Positions 1 through 12,381 are shown, counted from the stretch's first letter. The stretch is DNA of 64,000 bases from Pyxicephalus adspersus (GCF_032062135.1 NC_092859.1:123037259-123101258); one strand, 5' to 3'. The notes: a model not told the origin generated them from the letters alone. Made by a program: numbers and translations.

Positions 1-26
1 AGATTTGACATATGAATGTATGATGT

Positions 27-140
27 AGGTACATTAGATGGTAAACCCCATTGATGGATAGTTAATGATATGACTATGGACTTAGTAAAGCTCTGCATAA
101 TATCTCAGCGCTAAACAAATGCAAGGTAGTAATAATGAAC
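27..140 (+). repeat. SINE tail fragment (tRNA-headed frog-type SINE)
   Basis: A degraded 3' part of the SINE family seen more completely at 18846-19170 and 51016-51330. Landmarks are ACATTAGAT, then GACTATGGACTT, then CTCTGCATAATATCTCAGCGCT, followed by a short A-rich tail. It has no tRNA-like head. Confidence 0.6.
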
Positions 141-1005
141 AAAAGTGTGAAGGCCAGCCAATATTCTGAGGCAGGGGTGGGATCAAAGGGGAGTACCAGC
201 TGCACACCAGAATAAAAAATAAGGAGAGGATTCCTTCCAATAATGCTTTCTCAGACCAAATAAGCATTATAGTTTCATTATAAAGAATAGTGACCCTCCA
301 AAGAAGCTTTCAATAATACTTACCAGAGTTCAGCTTTGAGCTATAGTTACCATGGTGGGGGTAGGCCCTAGTATTCAAAAACACTCCTCTTCTCCACACA
401 GGGGGTCGTTCTGTAAAGAACAGATTACTTGAGGGGTCAGTTCAGCTTTTGTGAGAGGACACAGAAGGAAAGACTTGCTAAACCATGCATCTTGAACCTC
501 TAGCCAAGGCTAAATATTGCATCAAGTTATAAAAGTGCCTCATTTTCCTTAGAACTTGCATTAACGGTATTACTTTGTTATCAGCATTTATTATGTCATC
601 CATCTGTCATATCTGTGTGTGCAGATCTGTTATGTAAGAAGGAACTGGCATGAATTTTGCATTAGTCACCAGGCAAGTCTGACTCCTTGCTGGGGCTTGC
701 GTTTACTAAAGGGCTCACAGCAGATGCAGCTTCAAGGCTTTTGCTTTTTGTAATGTAACATTATATAACTTCACTTGCCTAGATTGGTTTAAATAATGTG
801 TATGTAATTGTAAAATCTGTTTCTCAGTGTGTTTGGCACCATGCCTCACTATGTACACTTCTCTAAAATAGGCAATTTTTGGTGAATTTATTTCAAAGTT
901 TCAATTATAGACATCCTGCCAGTTTATTTATATTTAAAAAAGCATTGAATCTGATAATCATTAGGCATTCCCTGGTGAAGAATCAATGACTGATTTGAAA
1001 ACACA
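141..1005. other. Non-coding stretch, nothing recognised
   Basis: AT-rich single-copy-looking sequence up to the gap. No open frame over about 60 codons, no splice-flanked exon and no repeat family that I recognise. Confidence 0.5.
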
Positions 1006-1599
1006 NNNNNNNNNNNNNNNNNNNNNNNNNNNNNNNNNNNNNNNNNNNNNNNNNNNNNNNNNNNNNNNNNNNNNNNNNNNNNNNNNNNNNNNNNNNNNNN
1101 NNNNNNNNNNNNNNNNNNNNNNNNNNNNNNNNNNNNNNNNNNNNNNNNNNNNNNNNNNNNNNNNNNNNNNNNNNNNNNNNNNNNNNNNNNNNNNNNNNNN
1201 NNNNNNNNNNNNNNNNNNNNNNNNNNNNNNNNNNNNNNNNNNNNNNNNNNNNNNNNNNNNNNNNNNNNNNNNNNNNNNNNNNNNNNNNNNNNNNNNNNNN
1301 NNNNNNNNNNNNNNNNNNNNNNNNNNNNNNNNNNNNNNNNNNNNNNNNNNNNNNNNNNNNNNNNNNNNNNNNNNNNNNNNNNNNNNNNNNNNNNNNNNNN
1401 NNNNNNNNNNNNNNNNNNNNNNNNNNNNNNNNNNNNNNNNNNNNNNNNNNNNNNNNNNNNNNNNNNNNNNNNNNNNNNNNNNNNNNNNNNNNNNNNNNNN
1501 NNNNNNNNNNNNNNNNNNNNNNNNNNNNNNNNNNNNNNNNNNNNNNNNNNNNNNNNNNNNNNNNNNNNNNNNNNNNNNNNNNNNNNNNNNNNNNNNNNN
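1006..1599. other. Assembly gap (594 N)
   Basis: An unbroken run of N. The frames that cross it are artefacts of the gap. The sequence is therefore a draft scaffold at this point, and true spacing across the gap may differ from 594. Confidence 0.99.
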
Positions 1600-1896
1600 A
1601 ATCATCTTTGTCAGCCTTTCTCAACCTTTTTGTGTCAATTGTTTTTTTTAGATTTTTGTTATAAAGCATTATAGACGTATACAAAAGGCATGGGGGTACA
1701 ATATAAAGGAGTTACATAATATCTGAGTGTGCAACACATATTGCTGTACATCATATAGACACCTGCCATGGAGATAGGGTACATCATTTTCTTGAACTAA
1801 ACCTAGATACTGTCAGTGATTTTTATCAAGTGTTATCCAGCCCTCATAACATTTTCTATGTATTTCATGATGCTTCAATTATAGAATTATATAATA

Positions 1897-2176
1897 TTTT
1901 TTCAACCTTTTCAGGGGAAAACTTTGAAAAAAAAATAATAGGTCATAGAGAAACTTCTATATTTACTATATCCATATTTCACAGTACTTTAGTGTGGCAG
2001 TGAGTAGGAAGAATGCCTCTTATTTTGCTAGTCATTGGGAAAAATGTCACCCTTCCAAATAGCCAAAAAGATCATTGGTGTCAGCTAAACTGACTGAGAG
2101 GCACAAATAGCTAATTGCTCAAGGAATCTCTGGAGGAACCCTAGGGTTCTACAGAACCCTGTTTGAGAAAAATTGA
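1897..2176 (+). mobile_element. hAT-like non-autonomous element, degraded copy
   Basis: It aligns by eye over its whole length with the better-preserved copy at 44957-45222. Shared blocks are TCAACC near the start, the CAGTAC-TTAGTGTGG block, AGCCAAAAAGATCATTG, ATTGCTCAAGGAA, and GAACCCTG followed by TTGAGAAA at the end. No clean target-site duplication is left. There is no coding capacity. Confidence 0.6.
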
Positions 2177-2884
2177 TCTAAGTTTTGTTGTACTACATTT
2201 AATCCTAAATGCATAATTTTGTATAGTGTCCTCTATTAAACCCTACTGTACAATACTACAGAAGCTAGACGTTTAAAGACGTGTAAAGTTGCCAATTTCA
2301 GATATCACACTTCTTTAAATCTGGAAACAGTAAATAACCTAGAACATGTGGTCATTTCATTAGAAGACTAGGAAATTCTTTAAAAAAAATTAAATGAGGT
2401 CTAAAAGTTTGAGGGAAGGGAAATCGTCGGAAAGCAACAAATCTTTTAGTCCAAGATCCAGGTTAGGGAATATTTCTGGATTTTAAATTCCTTACCTGAA
2501 ATATAAATGTATTGTATAAAAGATTTATAATCAGAAATAATAAGGGATAGACAGAGCTTTTTATACAGTAAGAGGTGTGTAAATAGACCACCTGAGATTG
2601 TGAAATCTCATTATACATCTGTAGGTTATGATTTATTGCGCTGCTGGCAGACAGAAGCTTTATTTGCTCAGCGGTAAAGTTGAAACCATATAATGACCCT
2701 TAGCAGTTGCCTGGGTGTTCTTACTACTTTAACTACAGACTGAGAGTTGGCAGCCTATATCAGAGATTATATCTCTCCAGCCATATGTCCTCAGAGGTGG
2801 CACTTCTGCAAGTTATTGTAGAAGCGGGTGGAATGTCAATAACCCCATTTGCCTAAGTAAGAATGTCTGCCATCAGTGAAGAGT

Positions 2885-3115
2885 TATGGGACCTGATTTA
2901 TTACAGCTCTTCAAGGCTGGAGATGATACACTTTCACCAGGGAAGCTGGGTGATCCAGCAAACCTGAAATGGATTTATTAAAAGTCATTTGCTATTTGTT
3001 AGCAAATAGTTTCATTTCTGGACCAGATCCATTTCAGGTTTGCTGTGTCACCCAGCTTCACAGATGAAAGTGTATCCTCTCCAGTCTTGGAGAGCTTTAA
3101 TAAATCAGGCCCATA
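2885..3115. mobile_element. Foldback (hairpin) miniature element, copy 1
   Basis: The two halves are long imperfect inverted repeats of each other. The outer ends read TATGGG-CCTGATTTATTA and TAATAAATCAGGCCCATA. The inner arms carry AAGCTGGGTGATCCAGCAAACC and its complement. Length is 231 bp. Two more copies lie at 38795-39010 and 61662-61865. The class is not certain: the structure is that of a DNA-transposon-derived MITE with very long inverted repeats. Confidence 0.75.
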
Positions 3116-3613
3116 AAGTCACCAGCTCTCCAGAAATACATTTTCCCAAACAAATGGTACGATAGCTGATTTTTGGGGGCCGTGGGAATATTCAATTGTG
3201 GAGTGCTGATGGCTTCATAAATCTTCAATGCAAGTTTAATGCACAGCACCATCCATTGCAGACATTGGGAACACCCACCCAACTCTAGCTGTAAGGAGTG
3301 CTGTCTATAGTACCATTAGTGGCATTGGGATCATGGCAGCAACCTTAGCAGTTGCAATGGAGCATAAAGCAAGTGGGTCTATACAGAAATTTCAAATTTT
3401 AAATGGAAGATGCTCACCTATGTCCCCCAAGTGGTCTAGGATGGAGGAATTTGCTGTAATTGTGGACCCATGCTACAGTGATCAAAGCTCTGAAAGAAAT
3501 AGAGGTATTTGTGAACACATTTTATTTCAGGGAGACATGTACTGGATATGTTTGTTATGGGGAAGAAAATCCTAGGGTATTCCATGGTGGCTTAGAGGTC
3601 TTAGCACTAACTA

Positions 3614-3727
3614 TTAGTGACATTAGATTGTGAGCCCCTTTGAGGGACAGCTAGTGGCATTACTATGGACTTTGTAAAGTGCTGCGTAAAATGTTGACAC
3701 TGTATAAATACTGTGTAATAATAATAT
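3614..3727 (+). repeat. SINE tail fragment
   Basis: It contains ATTAGATTGTGAGCCCCTTT, GAGGGACAG, ACTATGGACTTTGTAAAG and GCTGCGTAAAATGTTG, then TATAAATACTGT and an ATAATAAT end. It is the 3' half of the SINE family, without the tRNA-like head. Confidence 0.75.
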
Positions 3728-3912
3728 TGCTCTGAAAGAAGGCATATGTGTTACATGGTAAGGAAAAGAAGGTCATATGTGCTAAGAAGATAGACATGTC
3801 TCTTTTAGAGTAGTTAAATTTTTGTGGGGGGGCAGGAAGAATGATAAGGTTTAATGATAAGGATGGAAACATTTTCCTGCAGGTTACATATTTTCACCAG
3901 CACAATACTTAC

Positions 3913-4052
3913 CCTGTCTAGTCGGTCTGCAGCAATCACAGGTCCAGAACCTGTTATTGCTGTAGGCATGGGAACCCCAATTTTCATTGCCAGCTCCATG
4001 GTGGACTTCTTTAAAGACAACGATCCTACCCACTGATTGGATGATATAAGCC
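3913..4052 (-). CDS. Candidate internal coding exon, protein not recognised
   Basis: On the - strand a CACACACAG acceptor precedes 140 bases that read 2 nt plus 46 open codons. They end AGG directly before GTAAGT, a near-perfect donor. The peptide begins LISSNQWVGSLSLKK and continues through STMELAMKIGVPMPTAITG to GPVIAADRLDR. It looks protein-like (mixed amphipathic, Gly/Pro turns, no low complexity) and has no stop. The exon would be phase 2 at its 5' end and phase 0 at its 3' end. I do not recognise the family and give no function. Weak points: the pyrimidine tract is poor, the other strand is also open over this stretch, and no partner exon was found on the - strand to the left. Length and splice signals are typical for a vertebrate internal exon. 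It could also be a chance open stretch or a decayed exon. Confidence 0.4.
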
Positions 4053-5666
4053 CTGTGTGTGCACAGGAGTTAAATTATCTCAGGCGGATGGCTCTGTGTG
4101 CTGCTCCTTTGTAGGTTTAAACAAAAAGCCACTAGGAGACACGGAGTTAGTTGTTTGATAAAAGAGACATTGCAAGGCTCTTGTCAAATAGTACTACCTC
4201 CTGGTTTTAGTGTTTCACCATTTGTATCTACAATTTCTAAATATAATGGCCTTAAGGGGTGCACTGGAGTCTGTGGATTATCATTCCAACAGGGACACAA
4301 AAAACACTTCTTTTAGTAAATAAGGGAGTAACTGGCACTTCTCTTTGTTAAAACAAACAGCAATAACAAATTTCAATTTTCAACTGTTCTCTATTTAAAT
4401 AAAACAAACATTTTGTCTGAAATTATAGACAGGACGAACCTGTGAACCCAGTACAAGGTCATTCACAAAAAGTAGGAAATATATGATTATGAAATGCCAC
4501 AACTTTCCAAAATACTACTATGTACGATGTATACTGAAAGACGTCTAAATTATTACCAACTGTGCCAGCAGGATTCTGAACAAAGAATCTCACTAATCTA
4601 ATGTGAGTTCAGTTTGGTTGGGTGTGGTATGTTATGGTTGGGTGTATTTTGTGAGAATAGGTGGGCCAAACATTCCTATCAGAGGTTACCAGCACAGAGC
4701 AGATGTGTCAGGACGTGTTTTTGCTTTAGGAAAGACAATGAATTGTAAGAAGGTGGTCACTGGCAGAGCACATCTGTCCAAGCTGATCACCCAATTAATA
4801 GAAGGTAGTTACACACAACAGGATGGATAGGATAAGAATGTACTATCACCCAGGTCAGTAAGCAATCTAAAGCACAAAGGCATAGATAGAAAGAAGAGTT
4901 CGGTATCAATGTAATTAGCAAGTCATCTGTTATTGGACTGTGCTACTCTCTAAAGTAAAGCTTTCAGAAAAGTTCTTCCCCACCTCTCCTTTTGTATCTT
5001 TCAGAATGTGTGTGTTAAACAAAAAGGGTCATTCTACCAATCTTCGGGGTTTCCAGCTTGTGTCCAGAACAAAAGAAACTCCTGGAGTGACAATTACCGA
5101 GTATTATAATTATTATATTGTAAACCTAATTGAGAATAACTGGGTCAATTATATTTTCTTAAACTAAAAGATACTTGGATTGTGTTTTAGACTCCCTGTG
5201 TCCATTGGATTTGTTCATATCCTTCATACCCTTAGCCAGTATGTACAGGGAGTCTCTAAGCACACATAACAATGAGTAAAAAAAGTGTTAGGTTGTGGTA
5301 TGAGGTTTAATACGTACAATCTCATCAGGAAGCTAGCAGATGCATGAAGTATAGACAAGAGTTTCCTTCAGTACATCCAGATGCAGGAATGAAATGTTAT
5401 GCAGCACTTTTATACATACTGTTTTTCTTAGGTTTTCGTTTATCACTAGAATGTCTAAACTGCACACATGTCCACATTGTATAAAGAAGTCATACAACAT
5501 TTCTTGTCACTCAACAAACTACCCCAGAACTCTAATATATTAGCACTTTCAGAACATTTCAAATTTTTTAAATTACATAAACCCTACTTACCTTTAAACA
5601 CATACATTTTATATAGATATATATACACACACTCTAATAAATATTGAACATTTATGGTTTTCACAG
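4053..5666. other. Non-coding stretch, nothing recognised
   Basis: If the exon at 3913-4052 is real this would be its upstream intron. I see no convincing further exon and no repeat family that I can name. Confidence 0.4.
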
Positions 5667-5670
5667 TATA

Positions 5671-5720
<50 letters not shown>
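5667..5720. repeat. Compound (TG)n(TA)n microsatellite
   Basis: About nine TG units run into about twenty TA units. Simple dinucleotide tract, likely polymorphic. Confidence 0.95.
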
Positions 5721-5721
<1 letters not shown>

Positions 5722-6652
5722 CCAGTTTACCTTTGTTAATTAGACATTTGGTATTGGGAATATCCATGACAAATACTTTGCAATATATGCTGTTTTTTCA
5801 AATGATACAGTTCAGCACTATTTACATATTTATAGAAACCCTGATATAAATATTTCTGATAGAAAAAAAAGGTGAATCTGCTCTCTATTGATCCTGTTTT
5901 ACAAGTGTAGCTATTTTTAATCCATCGTTAATTTGCTGTTCTGAATGAAGAGTCCCAATGGTACATGAAAATATGTGGAAAATTTCAATATTTTATGATT
6001 AATACGTGTATAGGTAGACCATTCCCTTTAGGGGATCCAGATAATAGCATAAAAATGTATTTGTAGTAACGTTTGGTATAAGTAAGATAATGCAGTTTAG
6101 TGTAAAATTGGTTTGCTGTCATGGAAAATATATTTGCATTCCATATATGCTTTCTCTAGAAAGCTAGAGCCTATTATAACATTTGTTATCTTCCTGTAAC
6201 AGGAAAATAGTAAGTCTATCTTACTTTCCAGGAAAACCTTGACAATAAAAGGCATGTGTTTCATGCCCCACGCTCTGTGAATGGTCTGCATTGCTATGGT
6301 ACAATAACATCCCTTGAATTTTAGAAGCTATTTTCAGCTTACTTGCTATGCTAGTTTTGGGATGATCATCTGCAAATTTAATAGATGGCCTGCAGATCAG
6401 CTCACAAATCAAAGCTTTAGAAAACTTAGAAACAGACAAAGGGAACTGATGTAGCGCTGATTAAAGCTGCAATGTCGACTTGATTAAAGCTACAAAGTCT
6501 GCCGGCTCCCAGCACAGTGTGACTTTCAGATATGCAAGGCTTAGTGTGATTTATCCAGAAATATGGTGTAAGAATTAAGTAAGAATTCTTACTATAAGTA
6601 AGAATGTAATACATGTAATCAGCTGAATTAATTCAAGCGGAACCTAACCTAA
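5721..6652. other. Non-coding stretch, nothing recognised
   Basis: AT-rich sequence with short open frames only. No repeat family that I can name. Confidence 0.4.
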
Positions 6653-6967
6653 CTATTAAAAAGTTGCAAGCAGGCAGGTTTATTATTGCATAAGGATCAT
6701 GTGTCCCTTCTGCAATAAAATAAACTTACCTAATTGCATTTTTTTATTTTTTAATTACTCACCTGCTTTTGCTTCATTGCAGGCACCACCATCTTCACAC
6801 AGTCTTCTTTCGAGTTCCAACTTTTTTACCATCTTGACTGGCCAGGCCCCAAAGATATGCCAGGATACCTGCATGTGCATGAACAGCTTAGTTTATGTTG
6901 AAGAAAAGATTGTGAGCAGGCAGGTACGTTTAATATATTGCAGAAAGAACATTGCCTGTCCCCTCTA
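6653..6967 (+). repeat. Fragments of a GCAGGCAGG interspersed repeat
   Basis: Two pieces share the block GCAAGCAGGCAGGT/GTGAGCAGGCAGGTA followed by TATTGCA and TGTCCC. The first continues to TTCTGCAATAAAATAAACTTACC. The same family appears at 32363-32784, 40520-40790 and 41900-42200. The nearby phrase CATCTTGACTGGCCAG matches the complement of the CAATCAAGATGGC block of those copies. Confidence 0.45.
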
Positions 6968-7164
6968 AAATATTGAACACTTTTGTGACTGGGGATGACC
7001 ACTACCATTTTCCTATGGCAGAGGACACAGCGGGGTGCCTTTCTGCTTTTTCTCCCCTCTCTATAGAGCTGAATGTGAATGTGATGCTGAGTCTACATGA
7101 TAGAAAGAACTGAAATCCAAAGAGTGAAAAAGAGCGGCCTGGGCAGTTCAACTGAGAAGGGCTA

Positions 7165-7187
7165 GATGATGATGATGATGATGATGA
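7165..7187. repeat. (GAT)n microsatellite
   Basis: About seven GAT/ATG trinucleotide units in tandem. Confidence 0.9.
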
Positions 7188-7577
7188 ATGTTCATCAGCT
7201 AGGACATGGGTCAGGGCAGGCTCCATATGACTTGTTGCAGTTTCAAATTTAAATTGTGAGAAGCTGATTGAGTACAGTTTAATCAGAGTAAGCTATTTCC
7301 CTTCAGGAATGGAACCTATCCAGTTGTGCAAGAGAGAAGTTAAGGCTGGAGGTAAGACTAAACACAACAAAAAATGAATTTTGGAGTAATGGCTGCATTA
7401 GTTTTTAGACTAAGTACATTTCATGAAAGTACAGAAAAAACTCTTGCTATAAATCCATGTGCTTCTGCTCCCCTCCCCTATAATACTGAAGATGAGAGGA
7501 GGGAAAGCTGTTTGTCCTTCAAATCAAAAGAGCAGCCTAGGTTGACAAGGCTGATCCCCCATGGATACAGTATAGTG

Positions 7578-8054
7578 CACGGGTGTCCAAAGACGGCCAG
7601 ATTTGTTAAGGTGAAAATGTGTGGGGGGCGACCATTCAGCGCATACTCAGGGTTAGTGTGGCCGTGGTCTGTGTGGGTCCCACACAGGAAACATCTACCA
7701 GAGTAATTACCTGTGCACAGAGTCCAGTGTCAGTGTGGGCTCTGTGCAGAGCACATTCTTGGAATCAGAGTGGGAGTGCTCCGAGCAGGTCCTGCAAAGC
7801 TTACGCCCACTATAAATGATGTAGGGGATTCCCTGTGCACACAGGACTCCCATCCTGACTATTATGCCTGCCGAGTAGTGGGCTGATAATTGATAGGCAG
7901 TCGATCAACTCTAATGAAAATAAAAATAGCTTTTTTGTACGTGTGTTTTTTATACTGTGGTTAACAGTTCTGGCAGGCCACATAATATTGATTTTTTGAC
8001 AGAGGCTGCGGGCTGGTGGAAATCTGAACACGGGACGGACATTGGACATGCCTG
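7578..8054. mobile_element. hAT-like non-autonomous element with 8-bp target duplication
   Basis: The element starts CACGGGTGTCCAA and ends TTGGACATGCCTG, which are imperfect terminal inverted repeats of the GGTGTCCAA kind usual for hAT transposons. The 8 bases GTATAGTG occur exactly at 7570-7577 and again at 8055-8062. Length is 477 bp and there is no transposase reading frame. Exact 8-bp duplications are the hAT signature, so the class call is firm even though the family name is unknown. Confidence 0.85.
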
Positions 8055-8860
8055 GTATAGTGGGTAATGCAGCTTACTCATCTAAGAACTAGTAAGCTTC
8101 GCTATATGAAATTTTGGTGTTTAGAGAATTTTCCAGACATAAAACACAGTCCTTCCTGCTATGAAAAATACCAGCTCTGGTTCCCTTGTGCCAGAATTTA
8201 CCATGTATTGATGTCCATTTTTTTTTTTTTAAATGGCTTGATTATACTATGCATGTTAAGGTGAGAGGTAATGGAATGCTAAGAGAGTAAAGGTGCACAC
8301 AATATATCTTTACTTTTTGATGTTGTTTGTCTTGTCACACTTTAGAGTAAACCCAAAGACAAGTCCCTCTCTGCAGCTCAATTCACATGCGTGTTCTTGG
8401 CCAATACTAGCGTTGTATACAAACTAGAATGCCCCAAAGAGCACATTCCAGTTTCTGTTTGCACAATGATAAAACTCATATACCATGGTTGGGGATATAA
8501 GTGGTGAAGCTTGTGAGTCTGGGGAAGCATTGTCAGAATCTGTTCTTTAACTGTGTCTATAGTGTTAGCGCAGGAGTTAACAAAAGATGTGGGCAAGGAA
8601 GCCGAATATTGGTTGTAAGCAGAAAAAAGTCAAGAGTGCCTCTAATTAATCTATCTCATTCCTATTCTGTTTTTATTTGGGTTTAGTTTGTTTTCTACCA
8701 TTTATCTTAGTATCAGTATAACTATAATTGCAGCAATTCAGTAAACTTGGACATCCTTTGTTAGTTGCCTGCATGGTAGTAGTGAGCACATGTAAATCTG
8801 TGGTAAACATGAATATAGAAAAAACAAATTCAGTTATAGGTCAGGCCTGGAGTTATTATT
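8055..8860. other. Non-coding stretch, nothing recognised
   Basis: Short open frames only, including a T run near 8218. No repeat family identified. Confidence 0.4.
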
Positions 8861-9156
8861 TATACCTTGCATTTATATAGCACCGTCACGTTACACAAAG
8901 CTTTACAAAGTCTATAATCACATCGCTGATCAAAGGGTCTCAGAGTCTAGTGCCCCTACTTCAGTCATATGTCAATACCACAATCTGTAATTTTGGAGGA
9001 AAGCCAATTAACCTACCTGCATGTTTTGGAAAATGTGAAAACCCATGCAAACACAGGGAGAACATACAAACTCTGTACAGATGGCGTCCTGGCTGGGAGT
9101 CAAACCTAAGACCCTGGTGCTGCCAAGACAAGTGTGCTAACCACGGAGCCAACCAT
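8861..9156 (-). repeat. tRNA-headed SINE, near full length
   Basis: Read on the - strand, the head has TTGGCTCCGTGGTTAGCA (RNA polymerase III A-box-like). Next come GGTTTGACTCCCAGCCAGGA (B-box-like), the TTTGTATGTTCTCCCTGTG core, and a tail ending GCTATATAAATGCAAGG. It is paired head to head with the opposite-strand copy at 9193-9376. Confidence 0.8.
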
Positions 9157-9192
9157 GAGAGCAGCCAAGTCTGTAGAGCAATTGTCCACTTG

Positions 9193-9376
9193 GAATGATC
9201 CCAAAAACATGCAGTTAGATTAGTTGGCTTTTCCCTCTTATTTTGTGTTAATGACCATGATAGGGACATTAGATTTGAGATCCTCTAAGGGACAGTTAGT
9301 GACATGACTATGGACTTTGTATCACGCTGTGTAGTATTTTGACACTATATAAATGTAATATTAATAACACTAATAA
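9193..9376 (+). repeat. SINE 3' half, inverted relative to its neighbour
   Basis: It begins in the CCCAAAAACATGCAGTTAG core and runs through GGGACATTAGATTTGAG and GACATGACTATGGACTTTGT to ACACTATATAAATGTAATA. Together with 8861-9156 it forms an inverted repeat with a spacer of only about 36 bp. Confidence 0.8.
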
Positions 9377-12099
9377 TCCAAAATCAATCAACAGATTGTT
9401 TCCCATGTTGGCAACATATTCCAGTATATTTTGCTGCATACAATGTATCATTTGGGAAAATGATCTTTTGCCATATGCCAACCTTTAGGTTTGGATTTTC
9501 CATTCCTGTTTTACATATCACCACAGCTGAGTGGGATAGGGATTGGAGGCCAGTACATTTGTAACGAGGCCGTGGGTGTGTAAATAAAGGCTCTATTGGA
9601 GATGGTGTTATAGTAGCAGCTGAACAATGTTTTAGTTCTTCTCCTTATGCATGAGCTGAAAAGGAGCATGCAAATTTCTCTGTCTGTCTTGCATTTCATT
9701 AGAAATAAGATGCAAATTGTTATTAATGTGACATTTGACATTTTGTTTGCTCTTTTCTGCATTAACATTCTCCTGGTACAGTCATGTCCTATTATACTGA
9801 GTTATTAGTCTCTGGTGTAGACACAGAGAAGTGTTGAGATAGAGTTCACAGAGCCACGCCAAGGTAACTCTATACTTATAATCAGTAGTGAGGTCTCCAA
9901 ATACTCCTATTTACTATAATACAAAGCAGCTGTTCTATCGAGTGTGTGTTTATACAATGTATTGTGGAGGTTAACTTTTAGTAAAACCCTGCTGATTGTT
10001 CTAGGTCATAATATAAAGGTATGCTATTAACCCTGCCCAAACCAGACTGAACATAAAATAAAGCACTGTATCAACAGAGGTTACATTTATTCAAAACCAT
10101 GTATTAAACCAATTAGTGGACATGAGGTGCATGCATCTGAATGTAATGGCATGACATGCAAATATAGACTTTTCCTGAAAAGTCAAGTTTCTATGATGAA
10201 GGTCATCTACACACCTATAAATTGTGATATTGTGTATCTTATTTGCAATGCCCAATGTACAAATTATGTGTTGTAGTACTATTCATTTAAATGGCATCAA
10301 ATACTCTGAAGGCAGACACTGGCTTGGCAAGGCACACAATGCACAGGTTGGCAGAACTGTGCATTATGCTTCACTGTCGTTATAAAAAAAGAAGTGGTGT
10401 AGTTATAAAAAAAGAAGAGGGGGCACAGTTATGGTAAAGGCTATCAGTGGCAAGCGCGCAGGGAGTGCGTATACGCTACACCCCTGTTCACTGTGTTGGG
10501 AGAAACAGTGCAGGTAATTTTTTGGGTCCATAGTGGTATGTTAACAGCCTATCAAAACTAATAGACCATCCTCACAGATATGAATAGAGCCTAAAGAAAA
10601 CCTGGTTACTTGTTCAAGTCCTTTTTTTCTAAGAGAACCTGGAGAGAAATCGCCTAAATAAAAGGTAAGGACAACAATTCCCAACCTGTCTTTCCTTATC
10701 TAAAACTTTTCTTTTTACAGTAAAGTAATCATAGGATCCACCAAGGAATAGGACCTAATGGCTGCATGGCAGATACCCTCCAATACCACACAGGTTGCTT
10801 AGTGCTGCTGACCAAGCGTGAGGCTTAGTTTGATACCACCATGGGTTTAACTCTAATATCAGCAATTCACTATTTCAGTAAATGTATACAGAATAAATGC
10901 TGTCTGTAGCTCACAGTCGATGTTTTCATTGCCAACTGCTTGGTGGATGCTTCCCACTGTGTACCTTAACAGCGGGTTCACATAAGTTATATTCCTTGCT
11001 GACACTGGTTTGTGTTGGACTTGAACCCAAACCTGAAATGTTCACTGAACCTGGAGCCAATTTCACCCTGCTCATCACCACTCCTTACAGCTGCTACTTT
11101 TCAGGATGGAGTGTAAACGTTTGTTTTTATTTGGAAGTCTGGGTTTTTATGCAGAATTCCAGATGCATGGATACATTTTCTTTGCATAACCATTGGTAGT
11201 CTGATTTGCATGTGATTGTGTTGCTAATTTGATTATTGTTCTCAACTGAATGTTAAAACATAAGTGTGGCTGGAGTAACATTAGTGCTGGAGGAATTCTA
11301 ACATTTCTAAAACAGCACAGCTATGAGAAAGTGCTGACAACACAAAGAATGGCCATGCGTCTGGGAGTAAATGTAAATACAGGGGAATACCAGGATTCTG
11401 CAGCTGCTTATTAGCGGGATGCAGGGGGTCTGTCAGATGCAGGGAATGGTTTTTCACTGCAAGAAACTTTAAGAAGATAACAAAACATGCTTCAGACATT
11501 CCTTATTGTGTTTTTTTCCAAACAAGACTCAAAATGACACTCATTGCATGCTGTACTCTGGAGTTGTGTTGTCATATTGTAAATGTTTATTTGAAGTTGC
11601 TTGTGAACACATCCCAGTCATGGAGTTATGGGGGAAGTATCATGAAGGCGGCCCAGCTGAATAGGCTTAGTCAGCACACTGATTATTTATCTTATGATGA
11701 CTCCACTGAACGGTTAACTCCTGACAACACAGAAACAGATGAAAAGCCAGGTGGGGTCCGACTCCATCACAGATTTAATCTACAGCTGCCATGCCATACT
11801 ACTGCTCCCTCCCTCGGACTCCTAAATAATCTTCTCTATAAGGCCACTAGCACAGGACACTGCTGCTTTTGTTGTGCTCAGAGGCCCAGGGAATGGGGGT
11901 GAGACAATCAATTCCTCATTATCCTAATTTCTAGCACACTATGTGTTTATACATTGAGTGATTCCAAACCGGTTTTGACAACCCAAAAACAGCCACATAT
12001 TATCAGGGGTAGGAGGCTGAAATGTTAGTAAAGTTTGGGTATAGACTGACAGATTTGGAAATTTTAATGATGGCCATATGGGGACTCTATAATAAATAT
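9377..12099. other. Non-coding stretch, little recognised
   Basis: There is a short direct repeat of TATAAAAAAAGAAG near 10381 and 10403. Frames of up to about 120 codons at 10897-11199 and 11534-11902 show no protein-like features or splice-site support, so I treat them as chance. Confidence 0.4.
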
Positions 12100-12381
12100 T
12101 ATGTTGAATTTCTATAATATCAAAATATATTACATAGCCTTTTACAAAGTCCATAGTCATGTCACTGTCCCTCATTGGGGCTCACAATCTAACATCCCTT
12201 GCATCATCATATTGTAGTAACACAGTTTAAGTTTTTAACCTAAATGCATGTTTTTGGGATGTGGGAGGAATCCCATGTAAACACAAAAAGAAGATACAAA
12301 CTGATATAATCACCGCCAATGCTTGAACTTGGGAACCTAGTGCTTCAAAGACAAGGGTGCCAGCCACTGAGCCAAACATGG
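12100..12381 (-). repeat. tRNA-headed SINE, diverged full copy
   Basis: On the - strand it opens with TTTGGCTCAGTGGCTGGCAC (A-box-like) and then AGTTCAAGCATTGG (decayed B box). Next come the ATGGGATTCCTCCCACATCC core and a tail containing AGATTGTGAGCCCC and GACATGACTATGGACTTTGT. Confidence 0.75.

Noticed and set aside
961..1684. Long open frames of 214-233 codons across the gap
   Set aside because: They consist almost wholly of N and carry no information.
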